35,419 nt of DNA from Bacilli bacterium (lineage in GTDB: Bacteria; Bacillota_I; Bacilli_A; RFN20; CAG-826), in contig JAKSUZ010000011.1 of assembly GCA_024408505.1 (NCBI GenBank), forward strand, positions 1-35,419, given 5' to 3'. Of this stretch, positions 1-11,089 are shown in pieces; the first letter of the stretch is position 1, and each line of letters begins with the position of its first letter. A program made the translations under genes and the position numbers. Below the pieces are notes generated by a model. That model was not told where the DNA came from, did not search any database, and saw only the letters and a program-made list of their open reading frames with translations.

Positions 1-256
1 CTTCACGAACAATTATTACTATATCAACATTCTTATCTAATTTCATTAGATCTTTGATAATTGCTTTAATTTGTCGTTTGATTTTATTACGAGTAACAGC
101 GTTTCCGATTTTAGAGGAAACACTGATTCCAATTCTTGTATGATCTAAAGAGTTTTGATTCGTGTAAATCGTAAACTCATTTGACTTAATCACATGATGT
201 TTACTGATAATTTCTTTAAAATCACTATTTTTACGAATTCGGTTCTCGCGTTTCAT
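1..256 (-). CDS. rnpA: Ribonuclease P protein component, partial at window edge
   Basis: Protein subunit of RNase P, which helps the catalytic RNA remove 5' leaders from pre-tRNAs. Translating the minus strand from the ATG at 256 gives [13 protein letters not shown] and continues for 85 codons to the window edge. The family core is visible: a short aromatic strand (EFTIYTN), then GISVSSKIGNAV and the basic RNR-type helix TRNKIKRQIK, followed by a DIVIIVRE strand. Family members are about 110-120 residues, so roughly 30 C-terminal residues lie outside the window. The start overlaps the rpmH stop by one base (TAATG), which indicates translational coupling. The rpmH-rnpA pair facing away from dnaA is the classic Bacillota origin arrangement. 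Confidence 0.95.
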   Translation of the reverse strand, partial: MKRENRIRKNSDFKEIISKHHVIKSNEFTIYTNQNSLDHTRIGISVSSKIGNAVTRNKIKRQIKAIIKDLMKLDKNVDIVIIVRE

Positions 257-396
257 TAAGCTGATAATTTCTTGCGACCTTTTTGTCTACGTCTCTTTAA
301 CACTTTACGACCATTCTTAGTCGCCATTCTTTGACGGAAACCATGGACGTTTTTGTGTTTTCTTTTACTAGGTTGGTATGTTCTATGACTCGCCAT
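256..396 (-). CDS. rpmH: Ribosomal protein bL34
   Basis: Large-subunit protein L34, 46 residues, found by reading the minus strand. It starts [16 protein letters not shown] and ends [12 protein letters not shown]. The TYQPSKRK...HGFRQRM...[18 protein letters not shown] pattern is diagnostic. Family members usually begin MKRTYQPS, so this one has two or three extra N-terminal residues. A ribosome-binding site AGAAGGGAG precedes the ATG, and a promoter lies about 35 bases upstream. It is co-transcribed with rnpA and overlaps its start by one base. Confidence 0.96.
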   Translation of the reverse strand: MASHRTYQPSKRKHKNVHGFRQRMATKNGRKVLKRRRQKGRKKLSA

Positions 397-428
397 AATA
401 AATTTCTCCCTTCTTTGTAAGTGCTATG

Positions 429-457
429 ATTATATTATTAAAAACTTAGAAACGCAA
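429..457 (-). promoter_or_regulatory. rpmH-rnpA promoter
   Basis: Read on the minus strand: -35 TTGCGT (457-452), a 17-base spacer, -10 TATAAT (434-429). The predicted transcription start is near 422, giving a 5' leader of about 25 bases with an AGAAGGGAG ribosome-binding site. The same unusual TTGCGT -35 with a 17-base spacer precedes rpsF in this window. Confidence 0.7.
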
Positions 458-482
458 ATTAAATATATAAATATATTTGTTT

Positions 483-730
483 TGTGGATACTTTAACTAC
501 ATTTTTTCTTCCACTAGCCTGGTGGGAACGATTTTTTATCTACGTGGATAAGTAGGCAAAACATCCGATAAATCCTAACTTTTTCGGTGGTGGAAACAAA
601 AATTTTTTGTGGAAATAGTGGATAAATTAAAATGTGAATAAGTTTTCCACAAGTTTTCCACAATAAAAAGTTGTTGAAAGTTAAAAAACTCATAAATTTA
701 TCATAAAAATTCGATATGAATAGTGGAAAA
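483..730. other. oriC: oriC, DnaA-box cluster upstream of dnaA
   Basis: The 396-base gap between rpmH and dnaA holds no gene but many 9-mers matching the DnaA box TTWTNCACA. Perfect matches: TTTTCCACA at 643-651 and 654-662 (direct repeats 11 bases apart, one helical turn) and TGTGAATAA (reverse) at 633-641. One-mismatch copies: 483-491, 543-551, 608-616, 617-625 and 722-730. The densest part, 608-662, has five boxes in 55 bases. A short inverted repeat (CCAC/GTGG) lies at 511-525. DnaA boxes on both sides of dnaA are the known Bacillota bipartite origin. Which half unwinds is not shown directly; the second half (2245-2290) looks more like the unwinding site. Confidence 0.85.
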
Positions 731-773
731 ATAAAAATTTAATATTTTTTCTCTATTTATTTTTGTGGAATGT

Positions 774-779
774 TATATA
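774..779 (+). promoter_or_regulatory. dnaA extended -10 promoter, very short leader
   Basis: TG at 771-772, one base, then TATATA at 774-779 (an overlapping TATAAT lies at 776-781). The dnaA ATG is at 793, only 11-13 bases after the -10 box, so the mRNA would have about 5-7 leader bases. No Shine-Dalgarno sequence lies before the ATG. No clear -35 is seen. A DnaA-box-like 9-mer (764-772, two mismatches) abuts the -10, which would suit autorepression by DnaA. Confidence 0.5.
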
Positions 780-792
780 ATCATTCTCAATT

Positions 793-2169
793 ATGAAAGC
801 GGCTGTTCAAGAATTTACTCAATTATGGAATCGGATTTTGAATGAGATCAAAATTCAATTAAATGATAATAGAATCTTTAACACCTTCTTCTCAGATAGT
901 GAAATTAATAATATAGATAATAATACTTTATATGTAGTCGTGAACTCACGCCTAGCGAAACAGGTGCTTTCTACTGATTATTACGCACTTATTAGCAAGA
1001 TTGTAGAAAATATTTTAGAAAGTAATTACACCGTTTCTTTCTTATTAAAAGATGAAATAAATAAAGAGATTAAAGTTGAAGAGACTAAGCCTAGTTTCTT
1101 TAATGAATTCTATATTAAAAAAGAAATGACTTTTGATAACTTTGTGGTTGGCGACTCTAACCGCGAAGCACATCAAGCTTCATTAATTGTTAGTAGCCCC
1201 AAACCATCAAATTGGAATCCAAATCCACTTTTCTTATATTCTGATAGTGGTCTTGGTAAAACGCATTTATTAAATGCGATTGGTAATAGAATTAAAGAAA
1301 ATAATTCACTTAAAAATGTTTTATACACTACTGCAGAGGGATTCTTTAATGAATATGTGAGAATCGTTCAAGGTGCGGTACAAACTGGCAGCAGTTCACG
1401 TTCACAAGAATTATTAGAATATTTTAGAAATGTAGATGTACTTTTAATTGACGATATTCAATTCTTTACAAAGAAGAAAAATTGCCAAGAAATGTTCTTC
1501 ACTATTTTCTCTTCAATGATTAATAATGGTAAACAAGTTGTAATCACAAGTGATCGTCATCCAAATGAATTAAAAGACATAGAAAACCGCTTAATTACGC
1601 GCTTTGCGGGCGGTTTACCAATTTCAATTAATCCACCTGATATCGACACTAGTAAAGAAATTACTAAGATGTATATTAGTGCCTCTGGCATGGATATAAA
1701 TCGAATTGATCCAGAAGTATTTTCTTTCTTCGCAGAAAAGTTTTCTAAGAACATTCGTGAGCTTAAAGGCGCAGTAAATAAATTACTCTTTTACACTATT
1801 AATATTAAAAAAGTTGATCGTATATCTTTAAGTAATGCAATTGAGGCGGTAAGTGATTTCTTAAAAGCGAACGAAAGCAATAAAAAATTAAGCGAAATTA
1901 AGATTATTGATGTAGTGAGTAATTATTATTCTTTAACTCCGTCTCAACTAACTGGAAATATGAGAACTAGTCAAATCGCATTAGCAAGACATATCGCTAT
2001 GTATTTAATGAGAGAATTATTGGATATCTCATTTGATAAAATAGGAGAATCGTTTGGAGGTAAAGATCATTCAACGGTGATGAGTGCGTGTAAAAATGTG
2101 GAGAAAGGGGTGAAAACTAACCCCAGCTTAGAGAGTGTGATCAAGGAGTTAAAAGAGAAGTTAAAATAA
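793..2169 (+). CDS. dnaA: Chromosomal replication initiator DnaA
   Basis: Initiator ATPase that binds DnaA boxes, melts oriC and loads the helicase. It has 458 residues, the usual length. Domain I covers about 1-85 and a short linker about 86-110. The AAA+ domain begins near MTFDNFVVGDSNREAH. The Walker A region reads SDSGLGKTH (150-158), Walker B LLIDDIQF (217-224), and the arginine-finger region is RLITRFAGGL. Domain IV carries the DNA-binding signature GGKDHSTVMSACKNV near the C-terminus. One oddity: the first Walker A glycine (usual YGGVGLGKTH) is Ser150. The start has no ribosome-binding site but is the family start, which supports a leaderless mRNA. Confidence 0.98.
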   Translation: MKAAVQEFTQLWNRILNEIKIQLNDNRIFNTFFSDSEINNIDNNTLYVVVNSRLAKQVLSTDYYALISKIVENILESNYTVSFLLKDEINKEIKVEETKPSFFNEFYIKKEMTFDNFVVGDSNREAHQASLIVSSPKPSNWNPNPLFLYSDSGLGKTHLLNAIGNRIKENNSLKNVLYTTAEGFFNEYVRIVQGAVQTGSSSRSQELLEYFRNVDVLLIDDIQFFTKKKNCQEMFFTIFSSMINNGKQVVITSDRHPNELKDIENRLITRFAGGLPISINPPDIDTSKEITKMYISASGMDINRIDPEVFSFFAEKFSKNIRELKGAVNKLLFYTINIKKVDRISLSNAIEAVSDFLKANESNKKLSEIKIIDVVSNYYSLTPSQLTGNMRTSQIALARHIAMYLMRELLDISFDKIGESFGGKDHSTVMSACKNVEKGVKTNPSLESVIKELKEKLK

Positions 2170-2320
2170 AAAAGTTTTATTATAAATAAAAAACTTAAGA
2201 AAATTAGAAAATTTATGATAAAATACTCATGATAAAAAAGTGAGTTATCCACAATACCCACAAAGGTTATAATTATTACTAAATAAAATATAAAGAAATA
2301 AGTAAGGAGATAAATATAAT
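2170..2320. other. oriC: oriC second half, candidate DNA unwinding element and dnaN promoter
   Basis: This is a very AT-rich spacer. It holds a perfect DnaA box TTATCCACA (2245-2253) followed end to end by a degenerate one (2254-2262), then AAGG and TTA TAA TTA TTA CTA triplets. In B. subtilis the box next to the unwinding element is followed by a G-rich step and DnaA-trio triplets of this kind. An AT-only inverted repeat with AAGTTTT/AAAACTT arms lies at 2172-2196. Candidate dnaN promoters are an extended -10 TGATAAAAT (2216-2224) and TATAAT (2268-2273). For the second, the 17-base-spaced -35 (TTATCC) is inside the DnaA box, so DnaA binding could control dnaN. The dnaN ribosome-binding site AAGGAG is at 2304-2309. 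Confidence 0.65.
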
Positions 2321-3439
2321 ATGAGATTCACAATTGATAGAGAAACATTCTTAAAATCACTTAGATTAGTTGCTAAACCAGTTCCAGTTAAAGCTTATAT
2401 TGCTAGTTTAGTTTTCATTAAACTAGTTTTAGATAATCAAGGATTAACTTTAGTTGGTAGTGGTGAAACGATTGCGATCTCAACATTAATTCCTTTTAAT
2501 CAAAACGAAAAAGAAATAATTAGAAATTATAAAGATGGTGCGATCTTAGTCCAAGGTAAATACTTAGTTGATATTATTTCTAAATTATCCGGACAAGAAA
2601 TTAATTTCGAAGTCTTAGATAATTCAGTTGTAGAGATTACCGATGAGAGATCATCTTTCCAATTAAATAGCGCTCAAGTAGAAGAATATCCTGAATATGA
2701 TTTTAACGAAGCAGGTATTGAATTTAAAATTAACGCAAAAGAATTAATCTCTTTAGTAGAACAAACATCTTTCGCTGCTGCTACAAGAGAAAATCGTCCA
2801 ATGTTAACTGCGTTAAATATTACTGGTGAAGGTAATCAAATTACTGCTGTAGCGCTTGATTCTGCGCGTTATGCAAGTAAGAAAATTACCATTAACACTG
2901 AAGCTAATTTTATTGCAAATATTTCAGCAAAAAATATTAATGAAATAGTTAGATCATTTGAAGAAAATGAAGAAATTACTATTGTAGTAGTAGGTGAAAA
3001 GAAGATGATGTTTAAGTTTGGTAACACTACCATCGCTTCTAACTTATTAAACGGCGAATATCCTAATGTTAAAAATATTGTTCCAAAGAATTTTAATTAT
3101 TCATTAGAAGTTAACGCTCAAGAATTTTTAGCCGCAATCGATCGTGTATCTTTATTATCAAATGAAAAGAGTACTGTACGTTTAATTATGTCTAATGAAG
3201 AAGTACAAGTTTTAAGTACCACTAGTGAAGTTGGTAGCGCAAACGAAAAAATTAATAATTTCCAATTTAATGGCGATCGTTTAGAAATCCTATTTAATAG
3301 TGGATTTGTAATTGACGCGATTAGAGCCCTTAAATCTGATGATGTAGTGTTAGACTTCATCGCTGAAATGAAACCGTTTGTAATTAAAAATCCTAAAGAC
3401 GAAAATATTATTCAACTAATTACTCCAGTACGCGCATAA
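2321..3439 (+). CDS. dnaN: DNA polymerase III beta sliding clamp
   Basis: Ring-shaped processivity clamp for DNA polymerase III. It has 372 residues, the normal length for three clamp domains of about 120 residues each. Recognisable segments are MRFTIDRETFLKSL at the start, the domain 1-2 region with GEYPNVKNIVPKNF, EFLAAIDRVSLLS in the third domain, and the C-terminal FVIKNPKDENIIQLITPVRA, which matches the conserved beta-clamp ending (P-[MV]-R). AAGGAG 11 bases upstream supports the ATG. It follows dnaA as in nearly all Bacillota. Confidence 0.97.
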   Translation: MRFTIDRETFLKSLRLVAKPVPVKAYIASLVFIKLVLDNQGLTLVGSGETIAISTLIPFNQNEKEIIRNYKDGAILVQGKYLVDIISKLSGQEINFEVLDNSVVEITDERSSFQLNSAQVEEYPEYDFNEAGIEFKINAKELISLVEQTSFAAATRENRPMLTALNITGEGNQITAVALDSARYASKKITINTEANFIANISAKNINEIVRSFEENEEITIVVVGEKKMMFKFGNTTIASNLLNGEYPNVKNIVPKNFNYSLEVNAQEFLAAIDRVSLLSNEKSTVRLIMSNEEVQVLSTTSEVGSANEKINNFQFNGDRLEILFNSGFVIDAIRALKSDDVVLDFIAEMKPFVIKNPKDENIIQLITPVRA

Positions 3440-3456
3440 TGCGTTTTGGAGTAATT
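3418..3456 (+). terminator. Stable hairpin across the dnaN stop codon
   Basis: AATTACTCCA (3418-3427) pairs perfectly with TGGAGTAATT (3447-3456), and an inner ACGC/GCGT pair (3430-3433 with 3441-3444) closes a 7-base loop containing the stop codon. There is no U-run after it (TCTAAGG follows), so it is not a standard intrinsic terminator. It could slow or attenuate transcription into the next gene, or protect the dnaN 3' end. Confidence 0.4.
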
Positions 3457-3470
3457 CTAAGGCATGAAAT

Positions 3471-3992
3471 ATGAAAATCCTTTTAATTATTGATATGCAG
3501 AATGATTTTGTCTCTGGCGCGTTAAAAAACGATTCAGCGCTTAAAATCATTAAAAACATCGAAAATAAAGCATCTAAATTTAAAGGTAGAATTTTCTTCA
3601 CTCAAGATACACATAACGCTAAAACATACTTAAAATCGCAAGAAGGAAAGAATCTTCCGATCATTCATTGTGTTAAAAATACAAAAGGCTGGGAAATAGT
3701 AAAACCACTACAAAAATTTATTAAAAAAGATAATGTGCTTACTAAACCTACTTTTGGATGTAAAAAGTTAATACCTTTATTTAATAAATTAAATAAAAAA
3801 GAGAAAATAGAAGAGATTATTTTAACAGGAACTTGCACTGATATTTGTGTGATTTCTAATGCGTTTTTACTTAAAACATATTTCCCAGAAATTTCTATTA
3901 TCGTTGATCAAAAATGTTGCGCGGGCACTAGCGTCCGTAATCATAGCGCAGCCATCCAAGCGATGAAATGTTCACAAATTAAAATTATCTAA
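3471..3992 (+). CDS. pncA: Nicotinamidase / isochorismatase-family cysteine hydrolase
   Basis: Probable nicotinamidase, converting nicotinamide to nicotinic acid for NAD salvage. It has 173 residues. The catalytic triad of the family is visible: Asp8 in LLIIDMQNDF, Lys92 in LTKPTFG, and Cys126 in GTCTDICV. Asp46 and His48 in TQDTH, with a further His in LPIIHCVKNTKGWE, match the metal-site region. The TQEG-like segment followed by LP..HC...T.GW is typical of a clostridial/bacilli subgroup. The ATG has no strong ribosome-binding site and lies 15 bases after the dnaN hairpin. Isochorismatase-type hydrolases with other amide substrates share these motifs, so the substrate is inferred. A terminator follows at 4003-4035. 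Confidence 0.75.
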   Translation: MKILLIIDMQNDFVSGALKNDSALKIIKNIENKASKFKGRIFFTQDTHNAKTYLKSQEGKNLPIIHCVKNTKGWEIVKPLQKFIKKDNVLTKPTFGCKKLIPLFNKLNKKEKIEEIILTGTCTDICVISNAFLLKTYFPEISIIVDQKCCAGTSVRNHSAAIQAMKCSQIKII

Positions 3993-4002
3993 AATTAACC
4001 AT

Positions 4003-4035
4003 AAGGGAATATATATTATATATATTTCCCTTTTC
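4003..4035 (+). terminator. Intrinsic terminator after the nicotinamidase-like gene
   Basis: AAGGGAA (4003-4009) pairs with TTCCCTT (4026-4032). The stem continues through an alternating AT segment after a one-base bulge, and TTTTCTT follows. It ends the dnaN-nicotinamidase transcript just before the next promoter. Confidence 0.7.
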
Positions 4036-4048
4036 TTAAAAATAAGCG

Positions 4049-4054
4049 TATAAT
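4049..4054 (+). promoter_or_regulatory. -10 box for the yaaA-recF-gyrB-gyrA run
   Basis: Perfect TATAAT directly after the preceding terminator. The predicted start is near 4061, 12 bases before the yaaA ATG. The following genes overlap or nearly abut through serS, so this may drive the whole block. No good -35 was found. Confidence 0.5.
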
Positions 4055-4072
4055 AATTTGTGGGATTTTTTT

Positions 4073-4290
4073 ATGAATAAAAAAACTCATACAATTACCC
4101 TTACCACCGAATTTATTACTTTAGGACAACTTTTAAAGCTTTCTAGGGTTGTAGATACCGGCGGTGAAGTAAAAGCCTATCTTGCTTCAAATGTGGTTCT
4201 AGTAAACCAATTAGAAGAGAAAAGACGTGGTCGTAAGCTTTATAAAGGTGATGTAGTTGAGTTCGAAGGAGACAAAATCTTGCTAAACTA

Positions 4291-4291
<1 letters not shown>
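4073..4291 (+). CDS. yaaA: S4-domain RNA-binding protein, YaaA/YlxQ-like
   Basis: Small S4-like RNA-binding protein of the type that sits between dnaN and recF in Bacillota. It has 72 residues from the ATG. The S4 core is visible as ITLGQLLKLSRVVDTGGEVKAYL, then VLVNQLEEKRRGRKLYKGDVVEF, matching the family pattern of NG..E..RGRKL..GD. An in-frame TTG at 4058 would add five residues, but a TATAAT box at 4049-4054 puts the transcription start near 4061, after the TTG, so the ATG is preferred. The leader is about 12 bases with no clear Shine-Dalgarno sequence. The stop overlaps the recF ATG (TAATG). Function beyond RNA binding is unknown. Confidence 0.9.
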
Positions 4292-7406
<3,115 letters not shown>

Positions 7407-7421
7407 AGGAGGACGAAGTTT

Positions 7422-10088
7422 ATGGCAAAGAAAAAAGCAAAGAAACAAGAAGCGGAAGTTAAAGAAGAAGTTAAGCCAACAGAAACCGCAACTAGTGAAC
7501 CTGAAGCAGAAGCAGGAATTGTTCCTGGACTTCAAGATGTTGATATTTCTGATCAAGTACAAAGCGCATTCCTTGACTATGCAATGAGCGTCATTGTCGC
7601 GCGTGCAATTCCAGATGTGCGTGATGGTATGAAACCGGTTCACCGTCGTATTATTTATTCCATGTTTGAAAGCGGCACTACACCAGATAAACCACACAAG
7701 AAATGTGCGCGTATCGTTGGTGACGTCATGGGAAAATATCACCCACACGGTGACGCAGCGATTTATGGCGCGGTCGTTAGATTAGCGCAACCATTCGCGA
7801 TGAGAAATATTCTCGTTGATGGTCATGGTAACTTCGGTAGTATCGATGGTGATGAGCCTGCGGCTTATCGTTATACAGAAGCTAGACTTGCTAAATTAGC
7901 TCTACAAATGGTTAGAGATATTGATTGCGATGTCGTTGACTTTATGGATAACTATGATGGTGTTGATCAAGAACCAACTGTATTACCATCCCGTTTCCCG
8001 AACTTACTTGTTAATGGTAGTAGTGGTATCGCGGTTGGTATGGCCACCAATATTCCAACTCATAACTTAGGCGAAACAATTGATGCAACGATTGCGATTG
8101 CGAAGAATCCAGATTTAACTACCTTAGATATTATGGGCATTATGCCTGGACCAGACTTCCCAACTGGAGGTACTATTCTAGGTCGCCAAGGCATTAAAGA
8201 TGCTTATGATACCGGTAGCGGTTCAATTGTTATTCGTTCTAAATGTCACGTTGAAGAAAGTGAATCTTCTGGTCGTAAAAGAATTATCATTGAAGAAATT
8301 CCTTACGGTGTAAATAAGGCTAGACTTATTGAAACCATTGCAGAATTAGTTAAAGACAAAGTTATTGATGGTATTACTAATATTCGTGATGAATCAAATA
8401 AAGAAGGAATTCGCGTTGTTATTGATGTAAGACACGATTGCATTCCTGAAGTTATTCTTAATCACTTATATAAATTAACTCAACTACAAACTAGCTTTGG
8501 TATTATCTTCCTCTGCTTAGAAAATGGTGCGCCAAAGATTTTACCGATTACCGCAATTTTAAAAGATTATCTTGAACACCAAATTGAAGTAGTTGCGAGA
8601 CGTACTAAATTCTTACTTAAGAAAGATGAAGATCGTAAGCACATCGTAATGGGCTTATTAAAAGCAGTGGATAATATTGATGATGTTGTTCATATCATTC
8701 GTCATAGTGATACGCCAGAAGAAGCGGTTCAAACTTTAATGAATAAATATGATTTCTCAGAACCACAAACGCAAGCAATTCTAGCGATGACCTTACGTCG
8801 TTTAACCGGTCTAGAAAAGAAGAAACTTGATGATGAAAAAGCCGAACTTGAAGAGCGGATTAAAAACTATCAACATATCTTAGAGAGTAGAGGTAACGAA
8901 ATCGAAGTTGTTATTAAAGAACTCGAAGAAGTTAAACAAAGATTCGCGGATGAAAGACGTACGGAAATCAGTGATTCTCTTGGTGATATTGATGATGAAT
9001 CGCTTATTCCACAACAAGATATCGTCGTGGTTATTACTCAAAACGGTTATGTTAAGAGAATGACTACTGATACCTTTAGAACTCAGAATAGAGGTGGTCG
9101 TGGAATCCGTGGTGTTACGATTGGCGATACTGATTTGATTCGTTTATTGTTACACACCAAGACCCACACGAACTTACTCTTCTTCTCTAATAAAGGTAAA
9201 GTGTATCGAATTCGTGGTTATAAAGTTCCGGAAGGCGGAAGAATCTCAAAAGGTATTCCAGTCCAGAACTTACTTAATCTTGAAAAAGAAGAAAGAATTA
9301 TGTCAATTATTGATTTAGGTGATGGTAGCGAACAACAAGGATTCTTAACCTTCTTTACACGTAATGGTTTAGTTAAGAGAACTCCAGTTAGCGAATATCT
9401 ATCTATTCGTCAAAATGGTAAGATCGCAATCGGTCTACGTGAAGGCGATCAATTATTAGATGTTAAACACACTAATGGTGAATGTATGCTTGGTATGTCC
9501 AGTGCAAAAGGTAAGATGGTTAACTTCCTTGAAACCACTGTTCGTCCAATGGGTAGAACTGCAACCGGCGTTAAAGGTATGAACGTAGTTGGCACTTTCG
9601 TTGTGAGCGCATCTACATCACTTGAAGGTCATATCGTCTTAGCTATTACCCAAAATGGTTATGGTAAGATGACTGAATCTAGTGAATATCGTCAAACGAA
9701 TCGTGGTACGAAAGGTGTATTAACTCTTAATACCACACAAAAGAACGGTCGTTTAATCGCTACTAAACAAGTTAATGGCGATGAAGACTTAATGATTATC
9801 ACTACTGGTGGTATTGTGATTCGTGTTCCAATCGCTCAAATTAAATTAAGCGGTCGTAATACTCAAGGCGTCCGTGTCATTAGACTTGAAGAAGGCCATA
9901 AAGTGGTTGGCGTTACCATTATTCCACACGATGTTGGTGGTGGTGAAGTTGATCCTAACGCTGGTGAATTATCAAGCGAAGGTGTAAGTGAAGCTGAACT
10001 CAAAGCCGCTATGGCCGAAGTTAAAGCGGAAGAACCTCAAGAAGAAGAAAAGGAAGAGAAAGTAGTTTCTCCTGATGAAGTAGAGTAA
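7422..10088 (+). CDS. gyrA: DNA gyrase subunit A
   Basis: DNA-cutting and wrapping subunit of gyrase. It has 888 residues. A Lys/Glu-rich extension of about 35 residues precedes DVDISDQVQSAFLDYAMSVI. The catalytic Tyr151 is in AAYRYTEAR (usually AAMRYTEAR). The Greek-key motif is QTQAILAMTLRRLTGLE, and the GyrA box QNRGGRG is at 555-561. C-terminal beta-pinwheel repeats follow, then an acidic tail rich in Glu. In the quinolone-determining region HPHGDAAIYGAVV, Ala112 and Gly116 replace the usual Ser/Thr and acidic residue (E. coli Ser83 and Asp87). AAAGGAGG sits 10 bases upstream of the ATG, and the gene starts 15 bases after gyrB. Confidence 0.97.
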   Translation: MAKKKAKKQEAEVKEEVKPTETATSEPEAEAGIVPGLQDVDISDQVQSAFLDYAMSVIVARAIPDVRDGMKPVHRRIIYSMFESGTTPDKPHKKCARIVGDVMGKYHPHGDAAIYGAVVRLAQPFAMRNILVDGHGNFGSIDGDEPAAYRYTEARLAKLALQMVRDIDCDVVDFMDNYDGVDQEPTVLPSRFPNLLVNGSSGIAVGMATNIPTHNLGETIDATIAIAKNPDLTTLDIMGIMPGPDFPTGGTILGRQGIKDAYDTGSGSIVIRSKCHVEESESSGRKRIIIEEIPYGVNKARLIETIAELVKDKVIDGITNIRDESNKEGIRVVIDVRHDCIPEVILNHLYKLTQLQTSFGIIFLCLENGAPKILPITAILKDYLEHQIEVVARRTKFLLKKDEDRKHIVMGLLKAVDNIDDVVHIIRHSDTPEEAVQTLMNKYDFSEPQTQAILAMTLRRLTGLEKKKLDDEKAELEERIKNYQHILESRGNEIEVVIKELEEVKQRFADERRTEISDSLGDIDDESLIPQQDIVVVITQNGYVKRMTTDTFRTQNRGGRGIRGVTIGDTDLIRLLLHTKTHTNLLFFSNKGKVYRIRGYKVPEGGRISKGIPVQNLLNLEKEERIMSIIDLGDGSEQQGFLTFFTRNGLVKRTPVSEYLSIRQNGKIAIGLREGDQLLDVKHTNGECMLGMSSAKGKMVNFLETTVRPMGRTATGVKGMNVVGTFVVSASTSLEGHIVLAITQNGYGKMTESSEYRQTNRGTKGVLTLNTTQKNGRLIATKQVNGDEDLMIITTGGIVIRVPIAQIKLSGRNTQGVRVIRLEEGHKVVGVTIIPHDVGGGEVDPNAGELSSEGVSEAELKAAMAEVKAEEPQEEEKEEKVVSPDEVE

Positions 10089-10090
10089 TC

Positions 10091-11089
10091 ATGAAAGCAC
10101 TTATCTATGCGGCTACTCATAAGCATAGAGCACGTGAAGAAGAACGCTTAATAAAATCAATCAAGGGTAGCTTAGAATTAGCCAAGACTCAATATACAAA
10201 CGATCCGTTCGATAATTTTGATGTTGCGCATTTCTTAAACTTCCCTGATCTAAGCAAGATTAAAGATTTAAAAAGAGATGGGATTCCAGTTGTTATGTCT
10301 GCGCTTTATTGCGAGAACGAACGTGAATCCATGTTAGCGGAACCACATGGTGAAAAAAGAGTTTTAAAAGACAACGCAAGAAGATGTTTAAATGAGGCTG
10401 ACTTAGTATTAGTGCCTAGTGAGATTAGTAAAACATTCTTAGAAAAAGAAGGCGTGCTAAGTAAAATTAAAGTTTTTCCTGCACCGGTTAGGCTAGCTAA
10501 CTTCACTATGAACGAAAGAAAGCAAACTGAATTAGTTAGTCGTTATTATCATCGAAGAGAAGAACCTTTTGTCCTTTGTTTAGGTGATTTTCTTAACAAA
10601 AAAGATATGAATAATTTCTTAGAAGTTACGGAACTCGCTCCATTTGCGAGATTCTATTTCTTAGGCGCAAACTATTCATTAATTTTAGCGGGTAAATATA
10701 TTAAATTAACCCCGGATAATGTGGTTTTATCAACTCTAGTTGATGATGATATATATCGCGCTACGTTATTAAAAGCGAAAATGTTATTAGTGCTTAATGA
10801 TTTTAAAGCGGACGCTACTAACATTCATGAAGCAATGGCGGCTAAAACTCAAGTAGTAGCTTATCTTAAAAACATGAAAGGTAAATGCCACTTAAAAGAT
10901 GGTATTAACTGTTATGCTAAAACTGGTATTAATGAATTAGTGGATACGATTGATTTATTAGTAAAAGGTAAACTAAAGAAGACTACTGAAAGAGCATACA
11001 AAGAAGTTCAAGAATATTCGTTAGAAAAGACCGGTAAACGCTTATTAAACATTTATCGTAGTCTATTAAAGGAGAAACACCATGATTGA
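10091..11089 (+). CDS. GT-B fold glycosyltransferase (GT4-like)
   Basis: Probable cytoplasmic or membrane-associated glycosyltransferase of 332 residues. The N-terminal half has an ADLVLVPSEISKTFL segment, the family's 'which glycosyltransferase acceptor-side' strand. The C-terminal half has a nucleotide-sugar domain starting near PFVLCLGDFLNKKD. The conserved acidic motif appears as NIHEAMAAKTQVVAYL, equivalent to the GT4 E-x7-E region, although the second Glu is not clear. No transmembrane segment is seen. It starts 2 bases after gyrA and overlaps serS by 8 bases, so it belongs to the same transcript. Donor and acceptor cannot be read from sequence; glycolipid or wall polymer synthesis is possible. 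Confidence 0.7.
   Translation: MKALIYAATHKHRAREEERLIKSIKGSLELAKTQYTNDPFDNFDVAHFLNFPDLSKIKDLKRDGIPVVMSALYCENERESMLAEPHGEKRVLKDNARRCLNEADLVLVPSEISKTFLEKEGVLSKIKVFPAPVRLANFTMNERKQTELVSRYYHRREEPFVLCLGDFLNKKDMNNFLEVTELAPFARFYFLGANYSLILAGKYIKLTPDNVVLSTLVDDDIYRATLLKAKMLLVLNDFKADATNIHEAMAAKTQVVAYLKNMKGKCHLKDGINCYAKTGINELVDTIDLLVKGKLKKTTERAYKEVQEYSLEKTGKRLLNIYRSLLKEKHHD

Noticed and set aside
2172-2196. Intrinsic terminator after dnaA
   Set aside because: The arms are AT-only and no U-run follows; it is better read as AT-rich origin sequence.
4058-4072. TTG start for the S4-domain gene
   Set aside because: The -10 box TATAAT at 4049-4054 places the transcript start after the TTG; the ATG at 4073 fits better.
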